NCBI RefSeq assembly: GCF_036492835.1
Contig: NZ_AP025314.1
Span: 2,046,001-2,110,000 of the forward strand
DNA: 64,000 bases
Origin: Fulvitalea axinellae
GTDB lineage: Bacteria; Bacteroidota; Bacteroidia; Cytophagales; Cyclobacteriaceae
Direction of reading: 5' to 3'
Below, in pieces: positions 25,876 to 35,530 of this stretch (its first letter is position 1; each line of letters starts with the position of its first letter). Below the pieces are notes generated by a model that saw nothing but the letters and a program-made list of their open reading frames with translations, ran no database searches and was not told the DNA's origin. The position numbers and the translations under genes are program-made.

Positions 25876-28761
25876 ATGAGAAAACTGTTGATTTTTACTC
25901 TCGCCGTATTCCTTAGCCCGCAATTATGGGCGCAAAAGGAATCTGTACAAGTTCCAAAAATAATTCAAAAATATTATTACTCCACCAGCGGATCTTCCGT
26001 TTGGGATTTGGGGATTTGGAGCAACCGTTTTCAGGCGAACAACACAACGTTTCGGATAACGTCGGTGAAGGAAGAAAACGGTGTTTATGAGGTTGAAGGT
26101 GAGGCTAACGGAAACTCGAAACAGCTTTATGTAAAGCCCCTGAACGAATACTACGCTGAGCTCTCGGATAGTCCCGACGGCTATTTTTCGCTAAAGAAAA
26201 CCAACGCCGATTTTCCTGATGAGCAACCGGAAGAGGTCTTGAAGGAAATTCCGGATAATTTGTCCGGGAAGTGGAATGTTTCGGGCCCGGGGCCAAGCAT
26301 GAAAATCGAAAAAACTAGAGTGTCAATAGGCAAGGGCGGTGCGGATCTCGAAGCGATTTTTAAAATGCCAAATTCCTATTTTTTAATTCTAAACGGTGAT
26401 TTGGGAAAACAGTATGTGACCATCGAGCCTAAAGAAAACTCGCACTTGCTTTTGTCTAAAGTCGATAAAGATCCGGTCCTTTTCATAAAGGAAGGACAAA
26501 CTTCAGTAGGCCTGAAAGTGGATTTGGCTAAACTTTTTTCGGCGTTTGGCGGAACTTGGTATGGTCGAGGAGGCTCGGAATTATTGAAAATATCCGGAAA
26601 GGATGTCAGATGGAACAGAAGGAAATTAAAGGAATTGAAAATTTTCAGAAATCCGTTGACCGGCGCTTATATTTTGAAGCATAAGTCAGGGGAAGTAGCA
26701 TTGAAACAAGGGCCAAGGGGCAGGGTGGAGTACGAGAAAACCAGCGATTTTGGCGTGTTGCGTTCCGACCCGTCGCAGAAAGAAATGCTGGAGTTGTATG
26801 CGGGCGATTTGCCTTTTGGTTGGCCGACTGAATGGTTTGCGATAGACGAGAAATCTCTTTGGACGTACGGTTTTGCGAATGAGAGACTCTTCGCCGACGG
26901 CGATGCGTGGGAACTCGAAAAAATGACTTATTTCGACTGCGTTTACCGTTTTGTGGTTAGGAATAATTCGGATGTGAAGCGGGAATATTTTTTCCGTTTG
27001 GACAAGAACGGAACCCCGATGGCCAAGGTGTCAGGGGGAGAGTGGAAAGCTTATGTAGGAGACAAGGACTTATCCGGCTCGTTTGATTTTGATAAACTTA
27101 ATATTGAAAATAAACAAGGAAAGGCAATCGTCAGAGCGAGTTTTTATGGTGAAGTCGGGGCATTCAGAGAAATGATTCGTAATTGTAAATTGACGGTTAC
27201 GGACCCGATGTTCGAGGATGAAGTTGTTTATAAGAAAGTAAACGAGACCGGGGAATTCGTGGAATTTGAGGTGCCTTTGAACGGCGTGTCAAAAGCCCGG
27301 TTAGAGTGCGGACGTTTTGGGAAAGGTTTCATCGTGGTGCCGGGCGAGGAGCTTCTGGTCGGTTTTCGGATGTCTACTGGCAAGGCATGGCGAACGGAAG
27401 TGAACGTGATGGGGCAATTGGCCCGATACGATGAGGCTCAAAACAATTTCAGAAGAGCGGTTTCGTCAGCTTTGAAACCCGATTGGGGCATGCAAAAATC
27501 TTATAACATGCTGTCTTCGGAGAAGGACCCGGCGAAGATGAAAGCTTTTGTAGAAGAAAACCAAAAGCGAATGTCTGTCTGGATGCAGAAGTATTTCGAG
27601 AAAAACGATGTAAGTAAAGCGATAAGGGCCGAGGGCGAATTCCGGATGGGAACCTATATTAGCGGCATGGCTTCGACGTATAGGCATTATCAGAAATCCA
27701 TCCCGAAAGAGAAACTCGACGAGGCTTGGCCTATTCCGGAAATGGAGTTTGAGCTTCCTGAGCCGTTGCCCGCATGGCAGGCTGGCCTTTCGAGATCTTT
27801 TCTCTATCGGATCATGAATTCTTTTGAAAAGAGTGAATTTGGCAAGCGGCAGCCTTCATTGGAAAATCTGCCTGGCGTGGATAAGGCCGAGCTTGAAAAG
27901 AGAACAGAAGCGAAGAAGTTAGTGAAGAAGGCCAAGGAAGAGTTGGGAGAAGATAAGTTTCAGGAAATTGTGGAGACAGATTTGGCCAATGTCCCCAAGA
28001 AATACAGGAAGGTGAAGCGGGCGATATTGTCCGGCGAGGAGTTTTTCGAAAAATATAAAGACATTTTAGAGAAAGAAAAGCACATAGCTAAAGCGCAGGC
28101 TTTTTCTGAATTCGCAAAGGAAAAAGGGTTGGATCAGAATATTGCGGATATGGTGCTGTCCCGTTATTTCTCCAATCTGGTTTTCAAAGGAAAGGATCTT
28201 AAGAAAGGCGAATTGCTTTTCGACACTTATCGCTCACAACTTTCCACCGCTAACGCAAAAGGGAAAGCCGATGCGAAATTCCAAGAACTAAAGCGCTGGG
28301 TGGCGAATTTCAAATTGCCGGACGGAGCCAAGCTCAATGTTGTGGCCGACCTTTCGGCCGAACAGGTTCTGGCCAAAATTAAAGAGAAGCACAAAGGCAA
28401 AGTGATTTATCTCGACTTATGGGCCACTTGGTGTGGGCCTTGTAAAGGAGAAATGCCTTTTGCCAAGAAATTGAAAGCGAAGATGAAAGGCAAGGACGTA
28501 GCCTTTGTTTATCTCTGCGGAAGCTCAAGGGAAGGGGATTGGAAGAGTTCGATTGTTGATATGGATATCAGCGGTGACCATTATTTCCTAAACAGGGAGC
28601 AGACTACCGAAGTGCTGAAGATGTTCGATTCCCGTGGGTTCCCGACGTATAGGGTATTCGACAAAGAAGGAAATGAGGTCAAAGGAATGGCTGGCAGACC
28701 GAGTAATCCGGGAACGGCTAAAAGCCTTGAGAAACTTCTGAATGCGAATGCCTCGCTCTAA
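25876..28761 (+). CDS. Large secreted protein with C-terminal thioredoxin-like domain
   Basis: The 961-aa product has a signal peptide (MRKLLIFTLAVFLSPQLWAQ); the ATG at 25876 is used rather than a TTG just before it. About 800 residues of unrecognised, Lys/Glu-rich sequence follow. They include beta-rich parts at 100-500 and helical parts at 520-820. A TlpA/thioredoxin-like domain then carries WATWCGPCKGEM and ends near GFPTYRVFDKEGNEV. The CxxC suggests periplasmic thiol reduction or disulfide exchange. Bacteroidota encode many such DUF-plus-TlpA proteins with unknown clients. Codon use is ordinary for the window. Confidence 0.78.
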   Translation: MRKLLIFTLAVFLSPQLWAQKESVQVPKIIQKYYYSTSGSSVWDLGIWSNRFQANNTTFRITSVKEENGVYEVEGEANGNSKQLYVKPLNEYYAELSDSPDGYFSLKKTNADFPDEQPEEVLKEIPDNLSGKWNVSGPGPSMKIEKTRVSIGKGGADLEAIFKMPNSYFLILNGDLGKQYVTIEPKENSHLLLSKVDKDPVLFIKEGQTSVGLKVDLAKLFSAFGGTWYGRGGSELLKISGKDVRWNRRKLKELKIFRNPLTGAYILKHKSGEVALKQGPRGRVEYEKTSDFGVLRSDPSQKEMLELYAGDLPFGWPTEWFAIDEKSLWTYGFANERLFADGDAWELEKMTYFDCVYRFVVRNNSDVKREYFFRLDKNGTPMAKVSGGEWKAYVGDKDLSGSFDFDKLNIENKQGKAIVRASFYGEVGAFREMIRNCKLTVTDPMFEDEVVYKKVNETGEFVEFEVPLNGVSKARLECGRFGKGFIVVPGEELLVGFRMSTGKAWRTEVNVMGQLARYDEAQNNFRRAVSSALKPDWGMQKSYNMLSSEKDPAKMKAFVEENQKRMSVWMQKYFEKNDVSKAIRAEGEFRMGTYISGMASTYRHYQKSIPKEKLDEAWPIPEMEFELPEPLPAWQAGLSRSFLYRIMNSFEKSEFGKRQPSLENLPGVDKAELEKRTEAKKLVKKAKEELGEDKFQEIVETDLANVPKKYRKVKRAILSGEEFFEKYKDILEKEKHIAKAQAFSEFAKEKGLDQNIADMVLSRYFSNLVFKGKDLKKGELLFDTYRSQLSTANAKGKADAKFQELKRWVANFKLPDGAKLNVVADLSAEQVLAKIKEKHKGKVIYLDLWATWCGPCKGEMPFAKKLKAKMKGKDVAFVYLCGSSREGDWKSSIVDMDISGDHYFLNREQTTEVLKMFDSRGFPTYRVFDKEGNEVKGMAGRPSNPGTAKSLEKLLNANASL

Positions 28762-28791
28762 CGTTCCTGCTTAGGGAATTTGATTTATTAA

Positions 28792-28836
28792 ACGCCTTCC
28801 GGTTCCTTGTTAGTGAGTCGGAAGGCGTTTTTTTTG
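28792..28836 (+). terminator. Terminator after the thioredoxin-domain gene
   Basis: AACGCCTTCCG and CGGAAGGCGTT form an 11-bp stem followed by T8. Confidence 0.85.
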
Positions 28837-28883
28837 AAAAAAATCAGATAAAGCGCAACAAAAGAAAAGGGGATCCGTCAATA

Positions 28884-28931
28884 AAAACATAATGTCAAAT
28901 TTGACATATGTCTGAAATAGCATTATGTTTG
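28884..28931 (+). promoter_or_regulatory. Promoter with nested operator palindromes upstream of the ArsR-type gene
   Basis: TTTG (28900-28903), 20 bases, then TATGTTTG (28924-28931) forms a good promoter. The -33 element lies inside a perfect 16-bp palindrome ATGTCAAATTTGACAT (28892-28907). An outer perfect inverted repeat AAACATAATG (28884-28893) / CATTATGTTT (28921-28930) covers the -7 box. This geometry fits a repressor blocking its own promoter. Confidence 0.7.
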
Positions 28932-28987
28932 CCTTAAGGTTTGTCTTTTCGGCAACATTAATAAGTTGGATACGGAAGCTAAAATAT

Positions 28988-29299
28988 ATGAGTGAGCAAA
29001 CGAACCATGAGGAATTGTTGACGGCGGAGCAGGAGGCGAATCTGGAAAAAGCGGCGAATATGATAAAGTCGATTGCGAATCCCATTCGTTTGGGTATCGT
29101 TTGGCTTTTGAAAGACGGGAAAGAAATGAGCGTTTCCGAATTGCACAAGGGTATGGGACTCGATCAGGGAATGGTCTCGCATTATATTGCAAGAATGAAG
29201 GCTCAAGGAATCCTTAATTGCCGTAAGGAAGGAAAAAAGAACCTCTACTACATTGAGCATAAGAAGATTCTGAACGTGTTCAAGTGTATGAAAATATAG
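28988..29299 (+). CDS. ArsR family winged-helix transcriptional regulator
   Basis: Starting at 28988 the product is 103 aa; a longer in-frame version begins inside the -7 box and is rejected. The ArsR fold is visible as AANMIKSIANPIRLGIVWLL. The recognition-helix region is MSVSELHKGMGLDQGMVSHYIARMKAQGIL, and a beta-wing is KEGKKNLYYIEHKKIL. There is no arsenic or metal site such as ELCVCDL. The only cysteines are Cys78 and Cys100, spaced so that a thiol or persulfide switch is conceivable, as in SqrR/BigR, though not at the same positions. It is followed by an RND efflux operon and a rhodanese gene and very likely represses them and itself (inference). Confidence 0.85.
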   Translation: MSEQTNHEELLTAEQEANLEKAANMIKSIANPIRLGIVWLLKDGKEMSVSELHKGMGLDQGMVSHYIARMKAQGILNCRKEGKKNLYYIEHKKILNVFKCMKI

Positions 29300-29308
29300 A
29301 CTCGGGCA

Positions 29309-29372
29309 TATCTGCCGTATGGACGGATAACCCAGACAATATCTTCGGAATATGGCGGAGATATTTTTTTCG
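29309..29372 (+). terminator. Possible terminator or attenuator between the regulator and tolC-like genes
   Basis: ATATCTGCCGTAT can pair imperfectly with ATATGGCGGAGATAT, followed by TTTTTTT. It may partly uncouple the regulator from the efflux genes. Confidence 0.45.
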
Positions 29373-29405
29373 GAAAAATAATGCTAAAATCTACATACTT
29401 TCATC

Positions 29406-30710
29406 ATGAAGATACTGAGCCGAACTTTCATTTTCCTATTGGCCACGCTGGTGTCCGCAGTGGCGACGGCCCAAGAAAAGCGTTCCTTGGGACTCGATGA
29501 GGCCTTGAGGTTGGCCGCCGAGGGAAATGGTACCTTAAAGCGGAAATCGGCGGAGCTTATGGCCGCCCGCGCCAAGGCAAACCAAAGTCTGGCGGCCTTT
29601 CTGCCCCAAGCGGAGTTGTCGACATCTTTTGTCAGAACCAATGATCCGTTAAACGTTTTCGGGTTCAGGCTGAAGCAGGGAATCGTAACACAGGAGGATT
29701 TTGTACCTGCGAGCCTTAACAACCCTTCAGGATTCACAAACTATTCGACACGGGCCGAAATCAGGCAACCGATTTTTAATCTTGATGGACTTTACGGCCG
29801 AAAGGCGGCTCGCTATCAAGTCAAATCCAAAGAGTTTGAATTGGAAAGGACAAAAAAAGCTATCGACCTAGAAGTGCGCCGGCAATATTTTGCCGTAGGG
29901 CTGGCAAACGGAAGGGTGGAGGTTTTGGAAAAAGCCCTTGCCACTGCGGAAGCGACACTCAAAGTGGTGGAAGACAGCAAAGGTCAAGGTTACGCCAAAG
30001 AGTCGGACTTACTGGAAGTGAGAATTCACGCCTTGGATTTGGACAGAAAACTGGATCAAGCCAAGAGCGACAGACAAACCTCCAACGATTATCTGGCGAT
30101 GCTTCTGGGTATATCGGATACCGAAATCGAACCAGCTGATATGTTGGTGATCGAAAGCGCCTCCGCTGAGGCGCCGGAACTTTCCAAAAACCGTGACGAT
30201 ATCCGGGCTTACGAAATGGGGCTTGAGGCGGCGAAGAGCATGGTCGGGGCGAAGGCCTCTGGGTTTGTGCCGAGAGTAAACGCCGTTGGCGCTTTCGAAA
30301 CGAACGGCGATCAGGTTTTGGGAAGTGGCCAAGACAATTATTTGGTCGGCGTAAGCCTTTCGTGGAAACTTTTCAACGGATACAAAAACGTAGGGGAACT
30401 CAGGGAAGCCAAAGCCAAAGTGGCCGAGGCCGGGCAAGCCTTTGAGGATTACAAACGCCAAAGCTCCATAGAATTGGAGAAAACCTACCGAGAATACGAA
30501 GTGAGCCGAAAAGGTTTGGCCACTGCCGAGACCGCCGAAAAGCACGCTAAAGAAAACCTGCGCATAACGTCCGATCGTTTCGCCGAAGGCATGGAAAAAA
30601 CTTCCGACTTGTTGCGTGCCCAGACCCTTCTGGCCGAAAAACGTCTTGAAGCTCTCAACGCCCGCTACGGCTACGTGATGATGGGCTATTACCTCGAATT
30701 CCTTAGATAA
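29406..30710 (+). CDS. TolC family outer-membrane efflux protein
   Basis: The 434-aa product has a signal peptide ending TATAQ and the TolC/OEP layout of two repeats rich in coiled-coil heptads. Examples are LAAEGNGTLKRKSAELMAARAKANQ and later LRITSDRFAEGMEKTSDLLRAQTLLAEKRLE. A GVSLSWKLFNGYK strand is typical of the beta-barrel repeats. It would form the outer-membrane exit duct for the adaptor and RND pump encoded immediately downstream (25 and 37 base gaps), so one transcript is likely. Confidence 0.9.
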   Translation: MKILSRTFIFLLATLVSAVATAQEKRSLGLDEALRLAAEGNGTLKRKSAELMAARAKANQSLAAFLPQAELSTSFVRTNDPLNVFGFRLKQGIVTQEDFVPASLNNPSGFTNYSTRAEIRQPIFNLDGLYGRKAARYQVKSKEFELERTKKAIDLEVRRQYFAVGLANGRVEVLEKALATAEATLKVVEDSKGQGYAKESDLLEVRIHALDLDRKLDQAKSDRQTSNDYLAMLLGISDTEIEPADMLVIESASAEAPELSKNRDDIRAYEMGLEAAKSMVGAKASGFVPRVNAVGAFETNGDQVLGSGQDNYLVGVSLSWKLFNGYKNVGELREAKAKVAEAGQAFEDYKRQSSIELEKTYREYEVSRKGLATAETAEKHAKENLRITSDRFAEGMEKTSDLLRAQTLLAEKRLEALNARYGYVMMGYYLEFLR

Positions 30711-30735
30711 GCGATAAACACAAAAATACAGATCC

Positions 30736-31800
30736 ATGAAGATCTCGACTTTAAAAATATTCACGGCCGGCATCCTTCTTTCGTTGGCGTCTTGTTCTTC
30801 CGAAAAACAGGAAAATGGAAACGCGGTTCCCGCCGTCAAAGTCTCGGTTGTCACTGCCGAAATGAGTGACGCCGGAAGCCCGAAAAGCTTCTCCGGAATT
30901 GTAAAAGCCGTTCGCGAAACCCGTCTGAGCACTAAGCTGATGGGCCGGGTACTTGATTTTCCGGTGGAAGAAGGGCAGAAAATCAAAAAGGGACAATTGC
31001 TCGTCAGAGTGGACAGCAAAGATCTTTTGGCCAAAAAAGAGCAAGCCAAAGCTGGGTTGAAACAAGCCGAATCGGCCTTCGCCAATATCAAAAAGGATTA
31101 TGAGAGAGTAGGGCGCCTACATGCCAAAAAGAGCGCTACGGACAAGGAGTTGGATGATATAACAAACGCCTACAACGCCATGTCGGCGAATCTTGAAGCG
31201 GCGAAGCAAGGCTTGGTCGAGATCAACCAGACTTTGGCTTACGCCACCTTGCGCTCGCCTTTTGATGGCTATGTTACCAAGAAATTCATGAGCCAAGGCG
31301 ATATGGCCACGCCCGGAATGCCGGTAGTGGCTGTGGAGGCCGAAGGCGATTACAAACTTGTGGCCTTGGTGCCCGAAAGCGACTTGGCAAGCGTAGCCGA
31401 AGGCGCCGACGCCACTATCAGAGTCGACGCTTTAGGCAAAGAGATTCCCGCCAAAATTCATCGCCTGAATGTTTCCAGCGCTTATTCCGGAGCCCAATAC
31501 GAAGTGGATGTCCGCCCGGTTGATGAGTCTGCGCAACTCAGGAGCGGTATGCACGCCTATCTTGATTTGTCTGGAAAAGGAAATTCAAAGCTTCTTGTTC
31601 CCGAGAAATATTTGGTGAAACGAGGTCAGCTCACCGGAATTTATACGGTTTCCAAGGCCGGAAAAGCAAAACTGCGCTGGCTAAGGCTCGGCAAGAAAGT
31701 GGGCGCTTCCGTGGAGGTTTTGTCAGGCTTGAAGGCGGGAGAGAAAATCGTGACAGGTTCGAAAAACCGCTTGCGTGACGGACAGCCCGTCAAGTTTTAA
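30736..31800 (+). CDS. RND efflux periplasmic adaptor (membrane fusion protein), lipoprotein
   Basis: The 354-aa protein starts with a lipoprotein signal (lipobox LASC near residue 20). It then shows the MFP layout: a split lipoyl half (VLDFPVEEGQKIKKGQLLVRVDSKD), an alpha-hairpin (GLKQAESAFANIKKDYERVGRL), the second lipoyl half (ATLRSPFDGYVTKKFMSQGD), and beta-barrel and membrane-proximal domains. No His/Met-rich metal-binding extension is visible, which argues against a heavy-metal adaptor. It links the permease to the TolC-like duct. Confidence 0.92.
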   Translation: MKISTLKIFTAGILLSLASCSSEKQENGNAVPAVKVSVVTAEMSDAGSPKSFSGIVKAVRETRLSTKLMGRVLDFPVEEGQKIKKGQLLVRVDSKDLLAKKEQAKAGLKQAESAFANIKKDYERVGRLHAKKSATDKELDDITNAYNAMSANLEAAKQGLVEINQTLAYATLRSPFDGYVTKKFMSQGDMATPGMPVVAVEAEGDYKLVALVPESDLASVAEGADATIRVDALGKEIPAKIHRLNVSSAYSGAQYEVDVRPVDESAQLRSGMHAYLDLSGKGNSKLLVPEKYLVKRGQLTGIYTVSKAGKAKLRWLRLGKKVGASVEVLSGLKAGEKIVTGSKNRLRDGQPVKF

Positions 31801-31837
31801 GAAGTAGGAAACTGGTTTGGATTTAAATCATTAGGAT

Positions 31838-34800
31838 ATGAAAACCGGATTTGCGGGAAAAATCGCCCAAGGGCTGATCAATTCGAAACTGACACCCTTG
31901 CTGATGATCGCTTTCTTGGCGATAGGCACATACGCTTCGTTTCTTACCCCGAGGGAAGAGGAGCCTCAAATCGACGTGCCGATTGCGGATATCTTGCTGA
32001 GATATCCCGGCGCCAGCCCCGAGGAAATGGAAAGTAGAGTCGTAAGGCCTTTGGAAAAATACCTGAGCAATGTCCCCGGCGTCGAGTACGTTTATTCGAC
32101 CTCGATGCCCGGGCAGGCCATGCTCGTTGTCCGCTTCTATGTAGGCGAGAACGTTGAGTTGAGTTTCGTGAAAATGTACAACGAAATGATGCGCAACATG
32201 GACCAATTCCCCCAAGGCGTAAGCATGCCTTTGGTGAAATTGCGTTCGATCGACGATGTGCCGATGCTGGCGCTCACGCTTTGGAGCGACAAATACGACG
32301 ATTATGATCTTCGCCGTATGGCGGGAGAGTTGGACAGCGAAATAAAGACCGTGTCCGATGTTTCCACAACAAAAATAGTGGGTGGCAGAACTCGCCAGCT
32401 CCGCGTGGAGCTTGACCGTGAAAAGCTCGGCGCTTACGGAATCGATCCTTTGGCCGTGGTTGGCTCAATAAAGTCGGGTAATAACCAAATGGCTTCCGGC
32501 GCTTTCGACTCCAATGACCGTGAGTTTTTGGTGGAGACCGGCGCTTTTCTGAGCGAGGCCGAGGATTTGGAAAATCTTGTGGTGGGAATTTCGGGCCAAA
32601 GCCCGGTTTATCTGAAGCAAGTGGCCGAGATAAAAGACGGTCCCGGCGAGCCGACACAATACGTAAGCTTCGGTAGCGGAAAAGCTTCGGGGCAGGAAAT
32701 TATCGGGGATTATCCGGCAGTCACTATTTCGGTGGCGAAACGCCAAGGCGCCGACGCCATGAAAATCGCCGACAAGATTATGGCGAAAGTGGACCGTTTG
32801 CGTCCAGAATTGTTGCCTGAAGAGGTCAAGGTTTCAGTTACCAGAAACTATGGCGAAACGGCTTCACACAAAGTAAGCGAGCTTTTGCTTCACCTGATCG
32901 GTTCCATTATCGCCGTAACCTTCGTGGTGGCTTTGGCCATGGGCTGGCGTGGCGGTTTGGTTGTGTTTCTTTCGGTTCCCGTTACCTTCGCTTTGACTCT
33001 GCTCACTTATTACCTTTTGGGTTACACCCTGAACAGGATTACGCTTTTCGCTTTGGTTTTCGTAACCGGTATTGTGGTCGACGATTCGATTATCATCGCC
33101 GAGAATATGCACCGCCATTTCAAAATGCGGAAAACCTCCAAGTTCAAAGCGGCGATCGAGTCGATCAACGAAGTTGGTAACCCTACGATTCTGGCCACGT
33201 TCACCGTTATCGCGGCGGTATTGCCGATGGTTTTCGTTTCCGGACTGATGGGCCCGTATATGAGCCCGATGCCGATCGGCGCCTCCTTCGCCATGATGTT
33301 CTCTCTTTTGGTCGCTTTGATGGTGACACCGTATTTGGCTTATCGCCTGATCAAATTCGAAGCGGATAAGAAGGATAAGGAATTTGATCTCAAAACCACT
33401 TTCGTCTATAGGCTTTACGCCAAAATGATGAACCCGATGATCGAGACGCCTTGGAAACGTTGGGCGTTTATCGGCGGAACGTCATTCCTGCTTTTCGGCT
33501 CCATGTCGCTGTTTTATTTCAAAATGGTGGCCGTGAAAATGTTGCCGTTCGATAATAAGAACGAATTCCAGGTGATCGTCGATATGCCCGAGGGAACAAC
33601 CTTGGAACGCACGGCGGCGGTGACATCTGAACTGGCGGATTTCCTGAAAGAGGAACAGACAGTGATGAACGTCCAGACTTATGTGGGCACGGCGGCGCCG
33701 ATCAACTTTAACGGCCTTGTTCGCCATTACGATTTCCGCAGAGGTTCCAATGTGGCGGATATTCAGGTTAACCTTATCGATAAATCGGAAAGAAGCCTCC
33801 AAAGCCACGATATAGCGAAAGCCGTTCGCCCGGCATTGGCCGAACTTGGGAAGAAACTCGGAGCCAATGTGAAAGTGGTGGAAGTTCCTCCCGGACCTCC
33901 CGTAATCTCGACTTTGGTAGCCGAAGTGTATGGCCCGAATCTCGAAGAGCAAACGAGGATAGCCAAAGACATAAAAGACGTTTTCGATAACGCCGAGGGA
34001 ATTGTGGACGTGGACTGGATGGTCGAAGACAACCAGCGGGAATACAAATTCGTGCTTGACAGGCGCAAAGCCAGCCGACACGGTATTAGCTCCGAACAAG
34101 TGGTGAATGCCATGGGACTTGCGTTGGGCGGAATGCCGGCGGGCAGGCTTTATAAGGAAGAGGAAAAGGAAGGCGTGAACATTATGGTTCGCCTCAGCGA
34201 AGAGGACCGTTCCAGCCTTGAGAGCCTCAGAAGCCTTTCCGTGATGTCGCCGAACGGATATATGGTGCCGATAGGGGATGTGGCCGAAGTTAAGGAGCAA
34301 AATCAGGACAAAAGCATTTATCGCAAAAACCAAAGGCGAGTGGTGTACGTGATGGCCGAAGTGGCCGGCGATCTTGAAAGTCCGGTTTACGCCATTATGG
34401 ATGTGAAAGACAAAATCGGTGAGATCAACGTGCCCGCGGGCTATAGTTTGGAGCAGAACTTCACCGGTCAGCCAGAGCACTCCGATGATTTCTCGGTATC
34501 GTGGGATGGCGAGTGGTTTATCACTTACGAAGTATTCCGGGATCTGGGAGCGGCCTTCGCCGTAGTTCTGATCATCATTTATATGCTGATTATCGGATGG
34601 TTCCAAGACTTCAAAGTTCCGATGGTGATGATGGTTGCCATTCCGCTTTCCATGGTTGGTATTTTGGTGGGACACTGGATGCTTGACGCCTTCTTTACCG
34701 CCACGTCCATGATCGGTATGATTGCCTTGGCAGGGATTATGGTTCGGAATTCCGTCTTGCTGATCGACTTTATCAACCTAAGACTGGACGAAGGTGCCAA

Positions 34801-35071
34801 CCTACACGACGCGGTGGTGGAAGCCGGCGCAGTACGTACAACCCCGATTCTTCTTACGGCCGGAACGGTTGTTATCGGAGCGTTCGTAATTCTCTTCGAT
34901 CCAATTTTCCAAGGCTTAGCTATTTCTCTGATGGGCGGTTCCATCGCTTCCACGGCTTTGACATTGTTGATCGTTCCGCTGATTTATTATATGACCGAAA
35001 AAGGTAAAAAGGGGAATGGGAAGTCGAAGGAAGAAAATGTAAACCAAGAAGCGGAATCGTTGAATTCGTGA
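31838..35071 (+). CDS. RND family efflux permease
   Basis: The 1077-aa protein is a full-length resistance-nodulation-division pump. It has an N-terminal helix, a large periplasmic loop (TPREEEPQIDVPIADILLRYPGASPEEME), the TM4 proton-relay region VTGIVVDDSIIIAENMHRH with paired Asp, a second loop, and C-terminal helices including GIMVRNSVLLIDFI. The Asp pair in TM4 is typical of HAE-type proton-driven pumps. Substrate cannot be read from sequence. The partner genes (rhodanese, DUF2892) suggest sulfur-related stress rather than drugs alone, but that is inference. The C-terminal tail is Lys/Glu-rich. Confidence 0.93.
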   Translation: MKTGFAGKIAQGLINSKLTPLLMIAFLAIGTYASFLTPREEEPQIDVPIADILLRYPGASPEEMESRVVRPLEKYLSNVPGVEYVYSTSMPGQAMLVVRFYVGENVELSFVKMYNEMMRNMDQFPQGVSMPLVKLRSIDDVPMLALTLWSDKYDDYDLRRMAGELDSEIKTVSDVSTTKIVGGRTRQLRVELDREKLGAYGIDPLAVVGSIKSGNNQMASGAFDSNDREFLVETGAFLSEAEDLENLVVGISGQSPVYLKQVAEIKDGPGEPTQYVSFGSGKASGQEIIGDYPAVTISVAKRQGADAMKIADKIMAKVDRLRPELLPEEVKVSVTRNYGETASHKVSELLLHLIGSIIAVTFVVALAMGWRGGLVVFLSVPVTFALTLLTYYLLGYTLNRITLFALVFVTGIVVDDSIIIAENMHRHFKMRKTSKFKAAIESINEVGNPTILATFTVIAAVLPMVFVSGLMGPYMSPMPIGASFAMMFSLLVALMVTPYLAYRLIKFEADKKDKEFDLKTTFVYRLYAKMMNPMIETPWKRWAFIGGTSFLLFGSMSLFYFKMVAVKMLPFDNKNEFQVIVDMPEGTTLERTAAVTSELADFLKEEQTVMNVQTYVGTAAPINFNGLVRHYDFRRGSNVADIQVNLIDKSERSLQSHDIAKAVRPALAELGKKLGANVKVVEVPPGPPVISTLVAEVYGPNLEEQTRIAKDIKDVFDNAEGIVDVDWMVEDNQREYKFVLDRRKASRHGISSEQVVNAMGLALGGMPAGRLYKEEEKEGVNIMVRLSEEDRSSLESLRSLSVMSPNGYMVPIGDVAEVKEQNQDKSIYRKNQRRVVYVMAEVAGDLESPVYAIMDVKDKIGEINVPAGYSLEQNFTGQPEHSDDFSVSWDGEWFITYEVFRDLGAAFAVVLIIIYMLIIGWFQDFKVPMVMMVAIPLSMVGILVGHWMLDAFFTATSMIGMIALAGIMVRNSVLLIDFINLRLDEGANLHDAVVEAGAVRTTPILLTAGTVVIGAFVILFDPIFQGLAISLMGGSIASTALTLLIVPLIYYMTEKGKKGNGKSKEENVNQEAESLNS

Positions 35072-35187
35072 TTTTAAAGTCAATTTTTAGGAATCAACTC
35101 TATTTAACATAATGCATGAGTAGGGTTGATTGCTGAACGTTGAAAACGCCATAGTTATACAGTTCAAAAATATTAAAGGGAATAGAT

Positions 35188-35493
35188 ATGTTAAACGTAT
35201 TAAAATCTATGTTCGGAGGGCCTTCGCATGCGGAAATGAAGAAATTGGTGGAGGAAAAAGGCGCCGTAGTGGTCGATGTACGGACCAAGGGTGAGTTTCA
35301 GGCCGGAAATGCCCCTGGGTCCGTGAATATTCCGCTCACTGACCTTATAGGCAAAGTAGTGGAGATCAAATCTTGGAATAAACCTGTGGTTTTGTGTTGC
35401 CTTTCCGGTGGCCGGGCGTCCAAGGCTTTGGGTGTTCTCAAGTCAAACGGAGTGGAGGCGTATAACGCCGGATGTTGGCAAAACGTAATTTGA
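35188..35493 (+). CDS. Single-domain rhodanese-like protein
   Basis: The 101-aa protein is one rhodanese domain with VVVDVRTKGEFQAGNAPGSVNIPL and the active-site loop VVLCCLSGGRAS (Cys71, preceded by Cys70). A six-residue loop ending in Arg is typical of sulfurtransferases that carry a persulfide. There is no signal peptide, so it acts in the cytoplasm. It lies 116 bases after the RND permease gene and 37 bases before a DUF2892 gene. The rhodanese plus DUF2892 pair resembles a split YgaP. Confidence 0.9.
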   Translation: MLNVLKSMFGGPSHAEMKKLVEEKGAVVVDVRTKGEFQAGNAPGSVNIPLTDLIGKVVEIKSWNKPVVLCCLSGGRASKALGVLKSNGVEAYNAGCWQNVI

Positions 35494-35530
35494 TTCCTTT
35501 CAGGATTTCGCAAACTTAAACACAAAGACC

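Noticed and set aside
28925..28987. Longer N-terminus for the ArsR-type regulator
   Set aside because: The alternative ATG lies inside the -7 box.
33482..34675. 397-codon open frame antisense to the RND permease gene
   Set aside because: His-rich shadow of a strongly conserved pump gene; no promoter or family.
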